A stretch of DNA of 64,000 nt from Streptomyces sp. NBC_00620. Lineage in GTDB: Bacteria; Actinomycetota; Actinomycetes; Streptomycetales; Streptomycetaceae. Positions 25,929-33,618 of this stretch are shown here, piece by piece (position 1 is the stretch's first letter; each line of letters opens with the position of its first letter). Under the pieces are notes generated by a model. The model was given only the letters and a program-made list of their open reading frames with translations. It had not been told where the DNA came from and did not search any database. The translations under genes and the position numbers were made by a program. The stretch is from contig NZ_JAPENY010000001.1 in NCBI RefSeq assembly GCF_026341825.1, positions 2,356,001 to 2,420,000 on the forward strand, in the 5' to 3' direction.

Positions 25929-26565
25929 GGACTGACCTTTCTTGTCGCCGTTGAGCTCAGTCGCCCCGACACAAGGGGATCCCCGATCCCCGTAGCGAGT
26001 TCCGGTCGGGCCGGAAGCCGCGTCTCGTGTCGAGGTTCCGCGGAATCAGCCGAAAACAGAGGAACGCTGGGGCGGGCACCTGCCGATGAGGTGACGAGCC
26101 GTTATTGACCACTCAAAAGCTAGCAATAGCCTCATAAAGCACATACAGATAAGAGGCCAAAAGGGGGGCGGGAGTGCGTAATTCACCCTGCCGGTCGTGT
26201 CGGTGCTTGATTCCGAGCCATCGGCTCGTTCTCGGGGAGGGCCGGGTCACCGGCCGGATCATGGCGGTGCCGGTGGGGGTACAGCGAGGCACACGCGCGC
26301 CTGCTCGGTCGGCGCACCCACCGTCGTGGCTGACTGTCGTGGGCTGAGGCGCAGGCCGACCCGAGCGCACCTCTTAGCAGATGTGCCTGGTTACCCGCCT
26401 GCGGCCGGCACTTTGAGGATGCGCATCCACTCCATAGCTGGGCCGTCCCTGGGCCGTCCGAGGCTGCTCGACAGGGACCAACGACGACCAATGACGACAG
26501 CTCGGCCGCACACGGCACCCGCCCTGAGCTGCGAGATCCCAGCTCACCAAGATCCCCGACAAGAC

Positions 26566-26634
26566 CCAGGGCAAGAAGAAGTAAGCAGAGCTGAAGAAGC
26601 CCCCTGCCTGCGGTTTCTTCGCTGGCGGGGGGCT
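26566..26634. repeat. gpm 3' end plus terminator, copy 2 of a direct repeat
   Basis: Identical to 24209-24240 over 26566-26597, then imperfect through the hairpin. The reading frame upstream of it shows no gpm similarity, so only the last ~10 codons were copied. Confidence 0.9.
26598..26634. terminator. Hairpin, degenerate copy of the gpm terminator
   Basis: AGCCCCCTGCC/GGCGGGGGGCT stem with one mismatch. It also lies 14 bp beyond the stop of the minus-strand 69-aa gene and could terminate that transcript. Confidence 0.65.
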
Positions 26635-26647
26635 CGCTGCTGTGCGC

Positions 26648-26857
26648 TCAAGCCGCAACCGTGGCCAGGCTCTGGAACGCCCGGGTCGTGCGAGGGTGGG
26701 CGATCTCGTCCAGAAGGTGTCGCCAGTCGGGGTCGGTGACATCCGGGTGGGCCAGATCCCAGGCGGCGAGCAGCGGGGCGAGGTCGCTCTCGTGGGGGAT
26801 CTCGGACGGGTGGACGTCCATCGTGGTGCTCGTCTTGGCGGACAGCAGCGACTTCAT
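26648..26857 (-). CDS. Small protein of unknown function (69 aa)
   Basis: The start at ATG 26857 is chosen because GGAAGGAAA sits ideally upstream. The protein begins MKSLLSAKTSTTMDVHPSE and continues with an acidic, tryptophan-containing middle (LLAAWDLAHPDVTDPDWRHLLDEI). It has no cysteine, signal peptide or TM helix. The size, clean ribosome site and downstream hairpin look like a real microprotein or a peptide precursor. I do not recognise a family. It lies next to the accessory direct repeat, so it may belong to mobile or strain-specific DNA. Confidence 0.55.
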   Translation of the reverse strand: MKSLLSAKTSTTMDVHPSEIPHESDLAPLLAAWDLAHPDVTDPDWRHLLDEIAHPRTTRAFQSLATVAA

Positions 26858-27087
26858 GGTCGTTTCCTTCCGGATGGGGGCTGCGAGCCTTTGGGATCCG
26901 TTGGGTTGAACGATGCCGTGGTGCGCTTGCCGGAACCATGGAGTGCCCCACCGAATCAAGGGTGTGGGTGGCTGCACCCCGGGAGGGCTGCTCTCCCCCC
27001 TGTCGCGGTGAATTGGGGGACGTCGGTGCGTCGTCGGCGTGACCGGGAACCGTGGCGGAGAGCGTGACCGGGAACCGTGGCAGAGAG

Positions 27088-27588
27088 TCAGGCCCTACCC
27101 GCACGGCGGGATGTCGTCGGTTTCAGGTCGTCCCGCATCAGTTGCTGGAGGGCTTCCAGGCTTGTGAAGAAGGGCCGAATGACCTGTTGGTACTCGGCGG
27201 ATTCGACGCCGACAGGCTGTTCGGCAAGCAGGTCGCGGGCGATTCGGAGTTGGTCGTAGACCGGCTGTGCGGCTCTGTAGATGTGATCCGGGGCGGAGAT
27301 GGCCAGTTCCCGGAGCACCGATTTGGCGTCGCTCTGCTGCGGATCGTTGTGGAACGCGTCGTGGACGGCCTGCCGGCGCACGGCGTCCGGTTGTTCGCGG
27401 AATGCCACCACCACCATGCGGCTGTGCGCCTGGGCCAGCGACATCAGGAAGCGCACATAGACAGCACGCTTGGTGTCGGTCCATTGCTGGTTCTGCTCGC
27501 GACGGGAACGGAACACGTCCGCGACCACCGTCGCCCCCACCCCGAAGACAGCGCCGAGTGCCGCAACCGCGAGAGTCCCCCACTCCAT
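27088..27588 (-). CDS. Membrane-anchored protein of unknown function
   Basis: 166 aa from ATG 27588 (MEWGTLAVAALGAVFGVGATVVADVF), a single N-terminal TM anchor of residues ~4-26. A cytosolic helical part follows (QQWTDTKRAVYVRFLMSLAQAHSRMVVVAFREQ...), rich in Arg, Gln and Ala, ending RRAGRA. Streptomyces genomes carry many such TM-plus-helical-bundle proteins, but I cannot assign a role. The promoter lies against the 5' break of the truncated esterase, which reads the other way. Confidence 0.65.
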   Translation of the reverse strand: MEWGTLAVAALGAVFGVGATVVADVFRSRREQNQQWTDTKRAVYVRFLMSLAQAHSRMVVVAFREQPDAVRRQAVHDAFHNDPQQSDAKSVLRELAISAPDHIYRAAQPVYDQLRIARDLLAEQPVGVESAEYQQVIRPFFTSLEALQQLMRDDLKPTTSRRAGRA

Positions 27589-27663
27589 GGCGCGCAGCGT
27601 ACGCGAACCCGGCTCCCGGGCCCCCGCCTCCGGCGTCCTCGGAGCAGGGACCCTTTGCTGTGA

Positions 27664-28470
27664 AGGGGTGCCCCTCGCTGTGCCGGCGCCCCGTACGGCA
27701 CGGACGCCGAGACCGGGAAGTCCCTGCAGTACAACCTCTTCGTGCCGAAGAACTACGACAGGACCAGGTCGTATCCGATGGTCCTCTTCATGCACGACGC
27801 CGGCACGGTCAGCTCGAACCCGCTGATCACGCTGACGCAGGGCCTCGGCGCGGTGGTGTGGGCGAGTCCGACGGAGCAGGCCAAGCACGAGTCGTTCGTG
27901 CTCGCACCGCAGTTCACCGGCGAGGACGAGGGCAGCGACGGCAACACGACCTACCTCAAGACCATCAAGGGCCTGATCGACTCGGTGACGGGCAAATACA
28001 GCATCGACACGGGTCGGCTCTACACCACCGGCCAGTCCGGCGGCGCGATGACGTCGAGCGCGCTGGACTTCAACTACCCCGACCTGTTCGCCGCATCGTT
28101 CCTGGTGGCCGGCCAGTGGGAGGACCTCGACGCCGTCAAGCCGCTGGCCGAGCAGAAGATCTGGGCCGTGGTCTCGCAGGGCGACACGAAGGCGTACCCG
28201 GGCATGACCGGGATCATGGACACCCTGGCGGACGAGGGGGCGAAGATCAGCCGTGCCGTGTGGGACGGCCAGTCGACCGTCTCGGAATTCGCCCCCCTGG
28301 CCGCCGAGATGAGCGCCAAGGGCACCCCGGTCAATTTCGTGGCGCTGAAGAAGGGCACGGTGGTGTGGCCCGGCCTGTCGGACGACAGCGGAAGCAACCA
28401 CATCTGCACCTGGCGGGCCGCATACACGATCGAGGGCATCAGGGACTGGCTCTTCCAGCAGAAGAAGTGA
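27664..28470 (+). pseudogene. 5'-truncated esterase/PHB-depolymerase-like gene
   Basis: The frame is open from 27664, just after an in-frame TGA at 27661, to TGA 28470. Residues encoded before the first possible start (GTG 27742) already look like conserved protein (YGTDAETGKSLQYNLFVPKNYD). The normal beginning and signal peptide are therefore missing. The core alpha/beta-hydrolase is otherwise good: the nucleophile elbow TTGQSGGAMTS, the upstream strand YPMVLFMHDAG, and a late histidine in SNHICTWRAAY. Translation from GTG 27742 could make 242 aa, but it would lack an edge strand and export signal. It probably broke by recombination near 27660. Confidence 0.65.
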
Positions 28471-28514
28471 GCCAGGTCCCGAAAAAACGCCGGGCCACAC
28501 ACCGAGCCATCCGG

Positions 28515-29462
28515 TCAGAGGGAGACAGCCACCGCGTTGAACGTCGTGTCAGGCAGCTGCGGGCTGGTGAAGCGGGCGTTGACGAGGTAGAGGCGGTTGC
28601 CGAAGCGGGCGGCGGTGGTGGGGACGTCGAAGCGCGGGTCGGTGATCGTGCGGCGCAGGGTGGCGGTGGTCGCCTTGGTGTCGAGGTCGAAGACGGTGAC
28701 GATGTTGAGCCGGTTCTGTACGACGTACAGGGTGCGGCCGATACGGACGAGGCCGTCGCCGTTGACGACGGTGTCCGCACCGACCAGCGTGATCTTGGTG
28801 GCGTACCCGGTCTTGACGCTCACGTTGTAGAGCACGCCCGGGCTGCTGCTGACGACGATCAGGCCGCGGCCGTCGGGGGTGCCGACGATGCCGTTGGCGT
28901 TGTTCACGTTCGGGGTCTGGACCCAGGCGCCGGTGAGCGGCAGGGCGCGGACCGCTCCGTCGCGGCCGCGCGGTACGCCGTAGAGCACTGCGTCGCGCGA
29001 GTCGGTGAACCAGGCGCGGTCGCCGAGCAGGATGACGTCGTTGATGAAGTGGCCGGTCGCCTCGGTCAGTTGGTGCGTGGTGACCAGTTCGCCGGTACGG
29101 GAGTCGTGGATCCGCGCGATGCCGGTGCTTCCGGCGATGTAGAGCAGGCCGTCGTCGTCCAGCTTCAGGCCGACGGAGACCAGGCCGGTGCCGCCCGCGA
29201 ATAAGACCTTGCCCTCGCCCGTGCGCAGGTCGGTGCGGAGGACGGCGCCGTTCGCGCGCGAGCCCATGTACGCGTACGGCTTTCTGCCGATGGTGATCCC
29301 CTCGGGGAGGAAACCGTCGGGGAGCGGGAACTCGGTCGGCCACGAGGCCTGCGGGGCGGCGGCGCTGGCCGTGCCGGTGCCTGCCGTGACCGCGAGTGCG
29401 GCGAGGGCGCTGCCGCCGAGAACGGCGCGCCGGGACGGCTGGGTGCGGTGGTTCCGGGTCAT
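28515..29462 (-). CDS. Tat-exported SMP-30/gluconolactonase-like beta-propeller
   Basis: 315 aa from ATG 29462 with GGAGG upstream. Twin-arginine signal QPSRRAVLGGSALAALAVTAG (residues ~8-28). The mature part is a six-bladed propeller with repeats such as GLVSVGLKLDDDGLLYIAGS, FINDVILLGDRAWFTDSRD and NNANGIVGTPDGRGLIVV. The Asn/Asp pattern recalls the metal site of SMP-30 lactonases. The substrate is unknown and it may be a non-enzymatic binding protein. It is a single gene. Confidence 0.82.
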   Translation of the reverse strand: MTRNHRTQPSRRAVLGGSALAALAVTAGTGTASAAAPQASWPTEFPLPDGFLPEGITIGRKPYAYMGSRANGAVLRTDLRTGEGKVLFAGGTGLVSVGLKLDDDGLLYIAGSTGIARIHDSRTGELVTTHQLTEATGHFINDVILLGDRAWFTDSRDAVLYGVPRGRDGAVRALPLTGAWVQTPNVNNANGIVGTPDGRGLIVVSSSPGVLYNVSVKTGYATKITLVGADTVVNGDGLVRIGRTLYVVQNRLNIVTVFDLDTKATTATLRRTITDPRFDVPTTAARFGNRLYLVNARFTSPQLPDTTFNAVAVSL

Positions 29463-29586
29463 GGTTCCAGGCCTCCGTGAAGAGTGGGGGTGGGACTCAG
29501 AGACTCCAACTCGCTTAAGGGTTCTATGAGTTCGCAACGGACCGCCACCTTCCGGGGTTCCCCGGCGCACTCTCCGCGGGACAACG

Positions 29587-29621
29587 CGAAGGGGCCCCGT
29601 CACGATGACGGGACCCCTTCG
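29587..29621 (-). terminator. Terminator after the cysteine-rich microprotein
   Basis: Stem of ~16 bp with one mismatch (CGAAGGGGCCCCGTCA against TGACGGGACCCCTTCG), 22 bp beyond the stop of the gene at 29644. Confidence 0.8.
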
Positions 29622-29643
29622 GTGTACGTACGTGTCTACCCGG

Positions 29644-29796
29644 TCAGCCGCACTGGCAGGGATTGCCGGACTGGCATCCGCACCCGCACCCCGAACCGCA
29701 GCCGCAGGCGCCGAACAGTGGAAGGTTCTTGATCTCGGCGGGCTGCTGGGTGTCGCTGTCCTGTGTGGGGTCGGGCGTGCTGGGGGAATCGGCCAT
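29644..29796 (-). CDS. Cysteine-rich microprotein (50 aa)
   Basis: The start at ATG 29796 is set by a strong AAGGAGGG seven bases upstream. The first half is acidic and unstructured (MADSPSTPDPTQDSDTQQPA). The conserved-looking IKNLPLFGA leads into a C-terminal cluster of seven cysteines spaced by Gly/Ser/Gln (ACGCGSGCGCGC, then NPCQCG). The CxC and CxxxC spacing suggests metal binding, as in bacterial metallothioneins such as MymT. A modified-peptide precursor is an alternative, but no modifying enzyme is adjacent. It has its own terminator and lies downstream of phoU on the same strand. Confidence 0.72.
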   Translation of the reverse strand: MADSPSTPDPTQDSDTQQPAEIKNLPLFGACGCGSGCGCGCQSGNPCQCG

Positions 29797-29971
29797 GGGT
29801 CCCTCCTTCAGGCACGAGGTGTGCGAGGCACGCTGCACCGCACAGCTCCTGTCGCCCATTTCATGCCCACTCCGGCGGGTGCATCAACGGCGCACGCTCG
29901 GCGCACCGAGGCTCGCACGCGCCCCCGGAGTGCGGGAGCAAGATCCCCACAGGCAGGTCACCCCGCCGGGA

Positions 29972-30673
29972 TCAGGCCCCTTCGACCCCCGTCACCGGCT
30001 GGATGTCGGGCTGGATGTCCGGCTGGAGCTCGTCCGCGTGCTCGCCCGTCACGAGGAACACGACGCGCTTGGCGACGGACACCGCGTGGTCGGCGAAGCG
30101 CTCGTAGTAACGGCCCAGGAGGGTCACGTCCACGGCGGTCTCGATGCCGTGCTTCCACTTGTCGTCCAGCAGGTGCTGGAAGAGCGTGCGGTGCAGCAGG
30201 TCCATCTCGTCGTCGTCCTGCTCCAGCTGGAGCGCGAGGTCGACGTCCTTGGTGATGATGACCTCGGCCGCCTTGGCCATCAGGCGCTGGGCGAGCTGGC
30301 CCATCTCCAGGATCGTGGCGTGCAGGTCGTGCGGGATGGCCCGCTCGGGGAAGCGCAGCCGGGCCAGCTTCGCGACGTGCTGGGCCAGGTCGCCGGAGCG
30401 CTCCAGGTCGGCCGACATACGGAGCGAGGTGACCACGATCCGCAGATCCGTCGCCACCGGCTGCTGGCGGGCCAGCAGGGCTATCGCCCGGGCCTCCAGC
30501 TCGTGCTGAAGGTCGTCGACCTTCTCGTCGGCGGCGATCACGCTCTCGGCCAGCTTCAGGTCGGAGTCGAGGATGGCCGTCGTGGCGCGTCCGATCGCCG
30601 ACCCGACGAGCCGGGCCATCTCGACCAGGCCCTCGCCGATCGAGTCAAGTTCCTCGTGGTACGCGTCCCGCAT
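29972..30673 (-). CDS. phoU: Phosphate signalling regulator PhoU
   Basis: 233 aa. Two PhoU three-helix repeats. The first has the metal-cluster motif ESVIAADEKVDDLQ and the second has LLGRYYERFADHAVSVAKR. PhoU links the Pst phosphate transporter to the PhoR kinase and restrains the Pho response in phosphate excess. The C-terminus carries a tandem QPDI repeat (DIQPDIQP), likely from a short DNA slip. It is divergent from phoR; the intergenic region holds a PHO box, so PhoP should control both. Confidence 0.95.
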   Translation of the reverse strand: MRDAYHEELDSIGEGLVEMARLVGSAIGRATTAILDSDLKLAESVIAADEKVDDLQHELEARAIALLARQQPVATDLRIVVTSLRMSADLERSGDLAQHVAKLARLRFPERAIPHDLHATILEMGQLAQRLMAKAAEVIITKDVDLALQLEQDDDEMDLLHRTLFQHLLDDKWKHGIETAVDVTLLGRYYERFADHAVSVAKRVVFLVTGEHADELQPDIQPDIQPVTGVEGA

Positions 30674-30793
30674 CAGGTTGTCCCTCTCTCACGTCAGCTT
30701 CGGGGGTCCGGGGGCTGGACCCTGACCATCGGAAATAGCCACCGAGCAGGCCCCGTGAACCCCACGCTCCCACGTTCGGGCTCGTACGCGTCC

Positions 30794-30837
30794 GTTTCAG
30801 TCACCCCAAATGAACCATCCCTGGCTCCTGGGTGAAC
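30794..30837 (-). promoter_or_regulatory. PHO box: four 11-bp direct-repeat units
   Basis: Read on the minus strand the units are GTTCACCCAGG, AGCCAGGGATG, GTTCATTTGGG and GTGACTGAAAC, contiguous with an exact 11-bp period. PhoP of Streptomyces binds 11-bp direct repeats beginning GTTCA. The site lies between the divergent phoU (start 30673) and phoR (start 30911), as expected for autoregulation. Confidence 0.88.
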
Positions 30838-30910
30838 TCTGGGCGACGAGTGTTCGAGGTCGCACCCGGATGGCTGTGGCCTGGCGTGACGACATGCCTA
30901 ACCTGGGGGC

Positions 30911-32185
30911 ATGGACGTGAACGCGGCGGTCGCCGCAGCGGCAGCGATCGCCGGAGTGCTTACCGGTGTCATCGCCATGCTGGCGTTCCGCTGGAGCGAG
31001 CGCGACCAGAAACGCCCTACCCGCACTTCGCTGCATACGGACCCAGTGCTTCCGCCCGGCGTGGACACGGTCCTTTCCGTGCTCCGCTCCTCCGCCGTCG
31101 TACTGGACGAGGCGGACGCCGTGGTCAAGGCCAGCTCCGCCGCGTACGCCCTCGGGCTGGTCCGCGGCGGCAAACTCGCCGTCGAACCGATGCTCCAGAT
31201 GGCGCGTGACACCCGTCGTGACGGGGAGATACGACAGGTGGAGCTGGATCTGCCGAGGCGGGGAACGGGACGCGGGGAAGCCCTCGCCGTCTCCGCCCGG
31301 GTGGCGCCGCTGGGCTCCCGGCTCGTACTCCTCCTCGTCGAGGACCTCACCGAGGCCCGGCGCATCGAGGCCGTACGACGCGACTTCGTCGCGAACGTCA
31401 GCCACGAGCTCAAGACCCCCGTCGGCGCGCTCAGCCTGCTCTCCGAAGCTGTCATGGACGCTTCCGACGACCCGGAGGCGGTGGAACGCTTCGCCGGCCG
31501 GATGCAGATAGAGGCCACCCGGCTCACCAACCTCGTACAGGAGCTCATCGACCTCTCCCGGGTCCAGAACGACGACCCCCTCGAGGACGCCGAACCGGTA
31601 CGGGCGGACGAACTCGTCGCCGAGGCGATCGACCGCTGCCGCCACCAGGCCGGTGCCAAGCAGATCACCATGGCCGCGGGCGGCACCGCCGACCTGAGCA
31701 TCTGGGGGAACAGGGGCCAGCTGGCCGCCGCCCTCGGAAACCTCGTCGAGAACGCCGTCAACTACTCGCCCGCCCGCACCCGGGTGGGCATAGCCGCGCG
31801 CCGGGTGAACGCGCCCGGCGGAGACCTCATCGAGATCGCCGTGACCGACCAGGGCATCGGCATCTCCGAAAAGGACAAGGAGCGTGTCTTCGAGCGCTTC
31901 TACCGCGTCGACCCGGCCCGTTCCCGTGCCACAGGCGGTACGGGGCTGGGGCTCGCGATCGTCAAGCACGTGGCGGCCTCGCACGGCGGGGAGGTCACGG
32001 TGTGGAGTTCCGAGGGACAGGGCTCCACGTTCACCCTGCGGCTGCCGGAGGCGGGCCCGGCCCGCGACCGCGTGACCACACACCACATGCCCGGACTCGA
32101 CGAAGAGGACGAGCAGCCCACCGACGGGACGACCACCGTCACATCCCCGTATGACCCGCTTCCTGCCCCGGAGGTCCTTCCGTGA
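30911..32185 (+). CDS. phoR: Sensor histidine kinase PhoR (SenX3-like)
   Basis: 424 aa. One N-terminal TM helix (residues ~4-25), a PAS-like sensory part (~45-150), then the HisKA domain with FVANVSHELKTPVGAL (phospho-histidine ~165). The ATPase has N box LVENAVNY, G1 VTDQGIGI and G2 GGTGLGLAIVKHV. The tail is acidic. Autophosphorylates in phosphate starvation and passes phosphate to PhoP. The last codons overlap the phoP start (GTGA at 32182-32185), so the pair is coupled. Confidence 0.95.
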   Translation: MDVNAAVAAAAAIAGVLTGVIAMLAFRWSERDQKRPTRTSLHTDPVLPPGVDTVLSVLRSSAVVLDEADAVVKASSAAYALGLVRGGKLAVEPMLQMARDTRRDGEIRQVELDLPRRGTGRGEALAVSARVAPLGSRLVLLLVEDLTEARRIEAVRRDFVANVSHELKTPVGALSLLSEAVMDASDDPEAVERFAGRMQIEATRLTNLVQELIDLSRVQNDDPLEDAEPVRADELVAEAIDRCRHQAGAKQITMAAGGTADLSIWGNRGQLAAALGNLVENAVNYSPARTRVGIAARRVNAPGGDLIEIAVTDQGIGISEKDKERVFERFYRVDPARSRATGGTGLGLAIVKHVAASHGGEVTVWSSEGQGSTFTLRLPEAGPARDRVTTHHMPGLDEEDEQPTDGTTTVTSPYDPLPAPEVLP

Positions 32186-32862
32186 CCCGTGTGCTCGTCG
32201 TCGAGGACGAGGAGTCCTTCTCCGACGCCCTGTCGTACATGCTCCGCAAGGAGGGCTTCGAGGTCGCCATCGCGACCACCGGGCCCGACGGACTCGACGA
32301 GTTCGAGCGCAATGGCGCCGACCTCGTCCTCCTCGACCTGATGCTGCCGGGCCTGCCCGGCACGGAGGTCTGCCGCCAGCTGCGCGGCCGCTCCAACGTT
32401 CCGGTGATCATGGTCACCGCCAAGGACAGCGAGATCGACAAGGTCGTCGGGCTGGAAATAGGGGCCGATGACTACGTCACCAAGCCCTTCTCCTCCCGCG
32501 AGCTGGTCGCCCGCATCCGTGCCGTGCTCCGCCGCCGCGGGGAGCCGGAGGAGGTCACTCCGGCCGCCCTGGAGGCCGGGCCCGTCCGGATGGACGTCGA
32601 CCGCCACGTGGTCACGGTCTCCGGCTCCAAGGTCGACCTCCCCCTGAAGGAGTTCGACCTCCTGGAGATGCTCCTGCGCAACGCGGGCCGCGTCCTGACC
32701 CGCATGCAGCTCATCGACCGCGTGTGGGGCGCCGACTACGTCGGTGACACCAAGACGCTCGACGTCCACGTCAAGCGCCTGCGCGCGAAGATCGAGCCGG
32801 ACCCGGGGGCGCCCAGGTACCTGGTCACGGTGCGCGGTCTCGGCTACAAGTTCGAGCCGTAA
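32182..32862 (+). CDS. phoP: Response regulator PhoP (RegX3-like, OmpR family)
   Basis: 226 aa. Receiver with the acidic pocket VVEDEESF, phospho-aspartate in LVLLDLMLPGLPG (~residue 53), the MVTAKDS threonine and lysine in DDYVTKPFSSREL. C-terminal winged helix with LPLKEFDLLEMLLRNAGRV and TLDVHVKRLRAKIEPD. Controls the Pho regulon and, in Streptomyces, antibiotic production and nitrogen genes. Followed by a strong bidirectional terminator at 32906. Confidence 0.96.
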   Translation: MTRVLVVEDEESFSDALSYMLRKEGFEVAIATTGPDGLDEFERNGADLVLLDLMLPGLPGTEVCRQLRGRSNVPVIMVTAKDSEIDKVVGLEIGADDYVTKPFSSRELVARIRAVLRRRGEPEEVTPAALEAGPVRMDVDRHVVTVSGSKVDLPLKEFDLLEMLLRNAGRVLTRMQLIDRVWGADYVGDTKTLDVHVKRLRAKIEPDPGAPRYLVTVRGLGYKFEP

Positions 32863-32905
32863 ACCGACACCGATACCGAGTCCGTACGTCGACTGCTGAC
32901 GCACG

Positions 32906-32941
32906 ACGAAGGGCGGCACCCCTCGGGGTACCGCCCTTCGT
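32906..32941. terminator. Bidirectional terminator between phoP and lipoprotein gene
   Basis: ACGAAGGGCGGCACCCC pairs with GGGGTACCGCCCTTCGT, one mismatch in a ~16-bp stem. It sits between convergent stops at 32862 and 32953. Confidence 0.85.
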
Positions 32942-32952
32942 GCGTGCGTGGC

Positions 32953-33618
32953 TCAGTGGGCGGCTGCGGAGACCGAGGCCGAGGCCGCGTCGGTGGGCGT
33001 ACCCGACACGGATTCGGCCGGCGACTCCGAGGCCGAGGCGGACTCCGAGGCCGACTCGGACGGCTCGGTGCTCGCGGTGGCCGTGGCCTCCGGCGTCGCG
33101 GGCACGTCGCTCGGGCCCCAGCCGGTGAAGTAGCTCTCGGCCGGGATGACGAACGCGCGCAGGTTCACGTCACCCGTCTGGCTGAAGGTGAAGGTGATCT
33201 TCTGGGCGTTGCCGTCCTTGATGGCGTCATTGCCGCTGGCCAGCACCGCGGCGGCGTTGCCCTTGCCGCCGAGGATGACGTAGCCGCCGGCCGGGATCGT
33301 CAGCTTGCCGGAGCCCTCGGCGGGCTTGATCTCGGCGGTCTTGCCGCTGTCGGCGACGGTGATCGAGTCCAGCGTCTGCGCGGTGTCACCGTTGTTGAAC
33401 ACGGTCGCGGAGATCGCGGCAGGCCCCGTCGCCTCCAGGTCCGGCTGGGTGATGACGACAGCGTTCTGGATCTTGATGTCGCCGACGGAGGTCGCGGCGT
33501 TGTCCGGCTTCACTTCCAGGGTCTGAGCGTTGTTGCCGGCGGCGCACGCGGCGAGTGAGGCAATCGAGAACGCTAGGGCGGCGGCGGCGAGAGCGCCGCG
33601 TCGAAGGCTGCTGCTCAC
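32953..33618 (-). CDS. Secreted lipoprotein, PCu(A)C-like fold possible
   Basis: 221 aa. A lipoprotein signal (RRGALAAAALAFSIASLAAC, lipid-modified cysteine ~25) leads to a ~150-residue beta-rich domain (VGDIKIQNAVVITQPDLEATGPAAISATVFNNGDTAQTLDSI, then LTIPAGGYVILGGKG) resembling DUF461/copper-chaperone-like lipoproteins. The expected Met/His copper ligands are not evident. The C-terminal ~45 residues are Ser/Glu/Ala-rich and disordered. It is convergent with phoP; a link to phosphate is possible but unproven. Confidence 0.78.
   Translation of the reverse strand: MSSSLRRGALAAAALAFSIASLAACAAGNNAQTLEVKPDNAATSVGDIKIQNAVVITQPDLEATGPAAISATVFNNGDTAQTLDSITVADSGKTAEIKPAEGSGKLTIPAGGYVILGGKGNAAAVLASGNDAIKDGNAQKITFTFSQTGDVNLRAFVIPAESYFTGWGPSDVPATPEATATASTEPSESASESASASESPAESVSGTPTDAASASVSAAAH

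Larger units (their letters stand above)
25929..26647. other. Long non-coding stretch upstream of the ice-binding-like gene
   Basis: About 720 bp with no credible gene. The part next to the start (25950-26060) can fold: TTCCGG/CCGGAA around 26000-26016 and GGGGATC/GATCCCC near 25976-25991. It may be a structured leader on the minus strand. 26100-26165 is markedly AT-rich for this genome and is the best place for the promoter. The far end holds the duplicated gpm 3' end. Confidence 0.55.

Noticed and set aside
26197..26739. Plus-strand frame of 180 residues
   Set aside because: It runs through non-coding DNA and the duplicated gpm end in the wrong frame. Composition is that of an antisense shadow.
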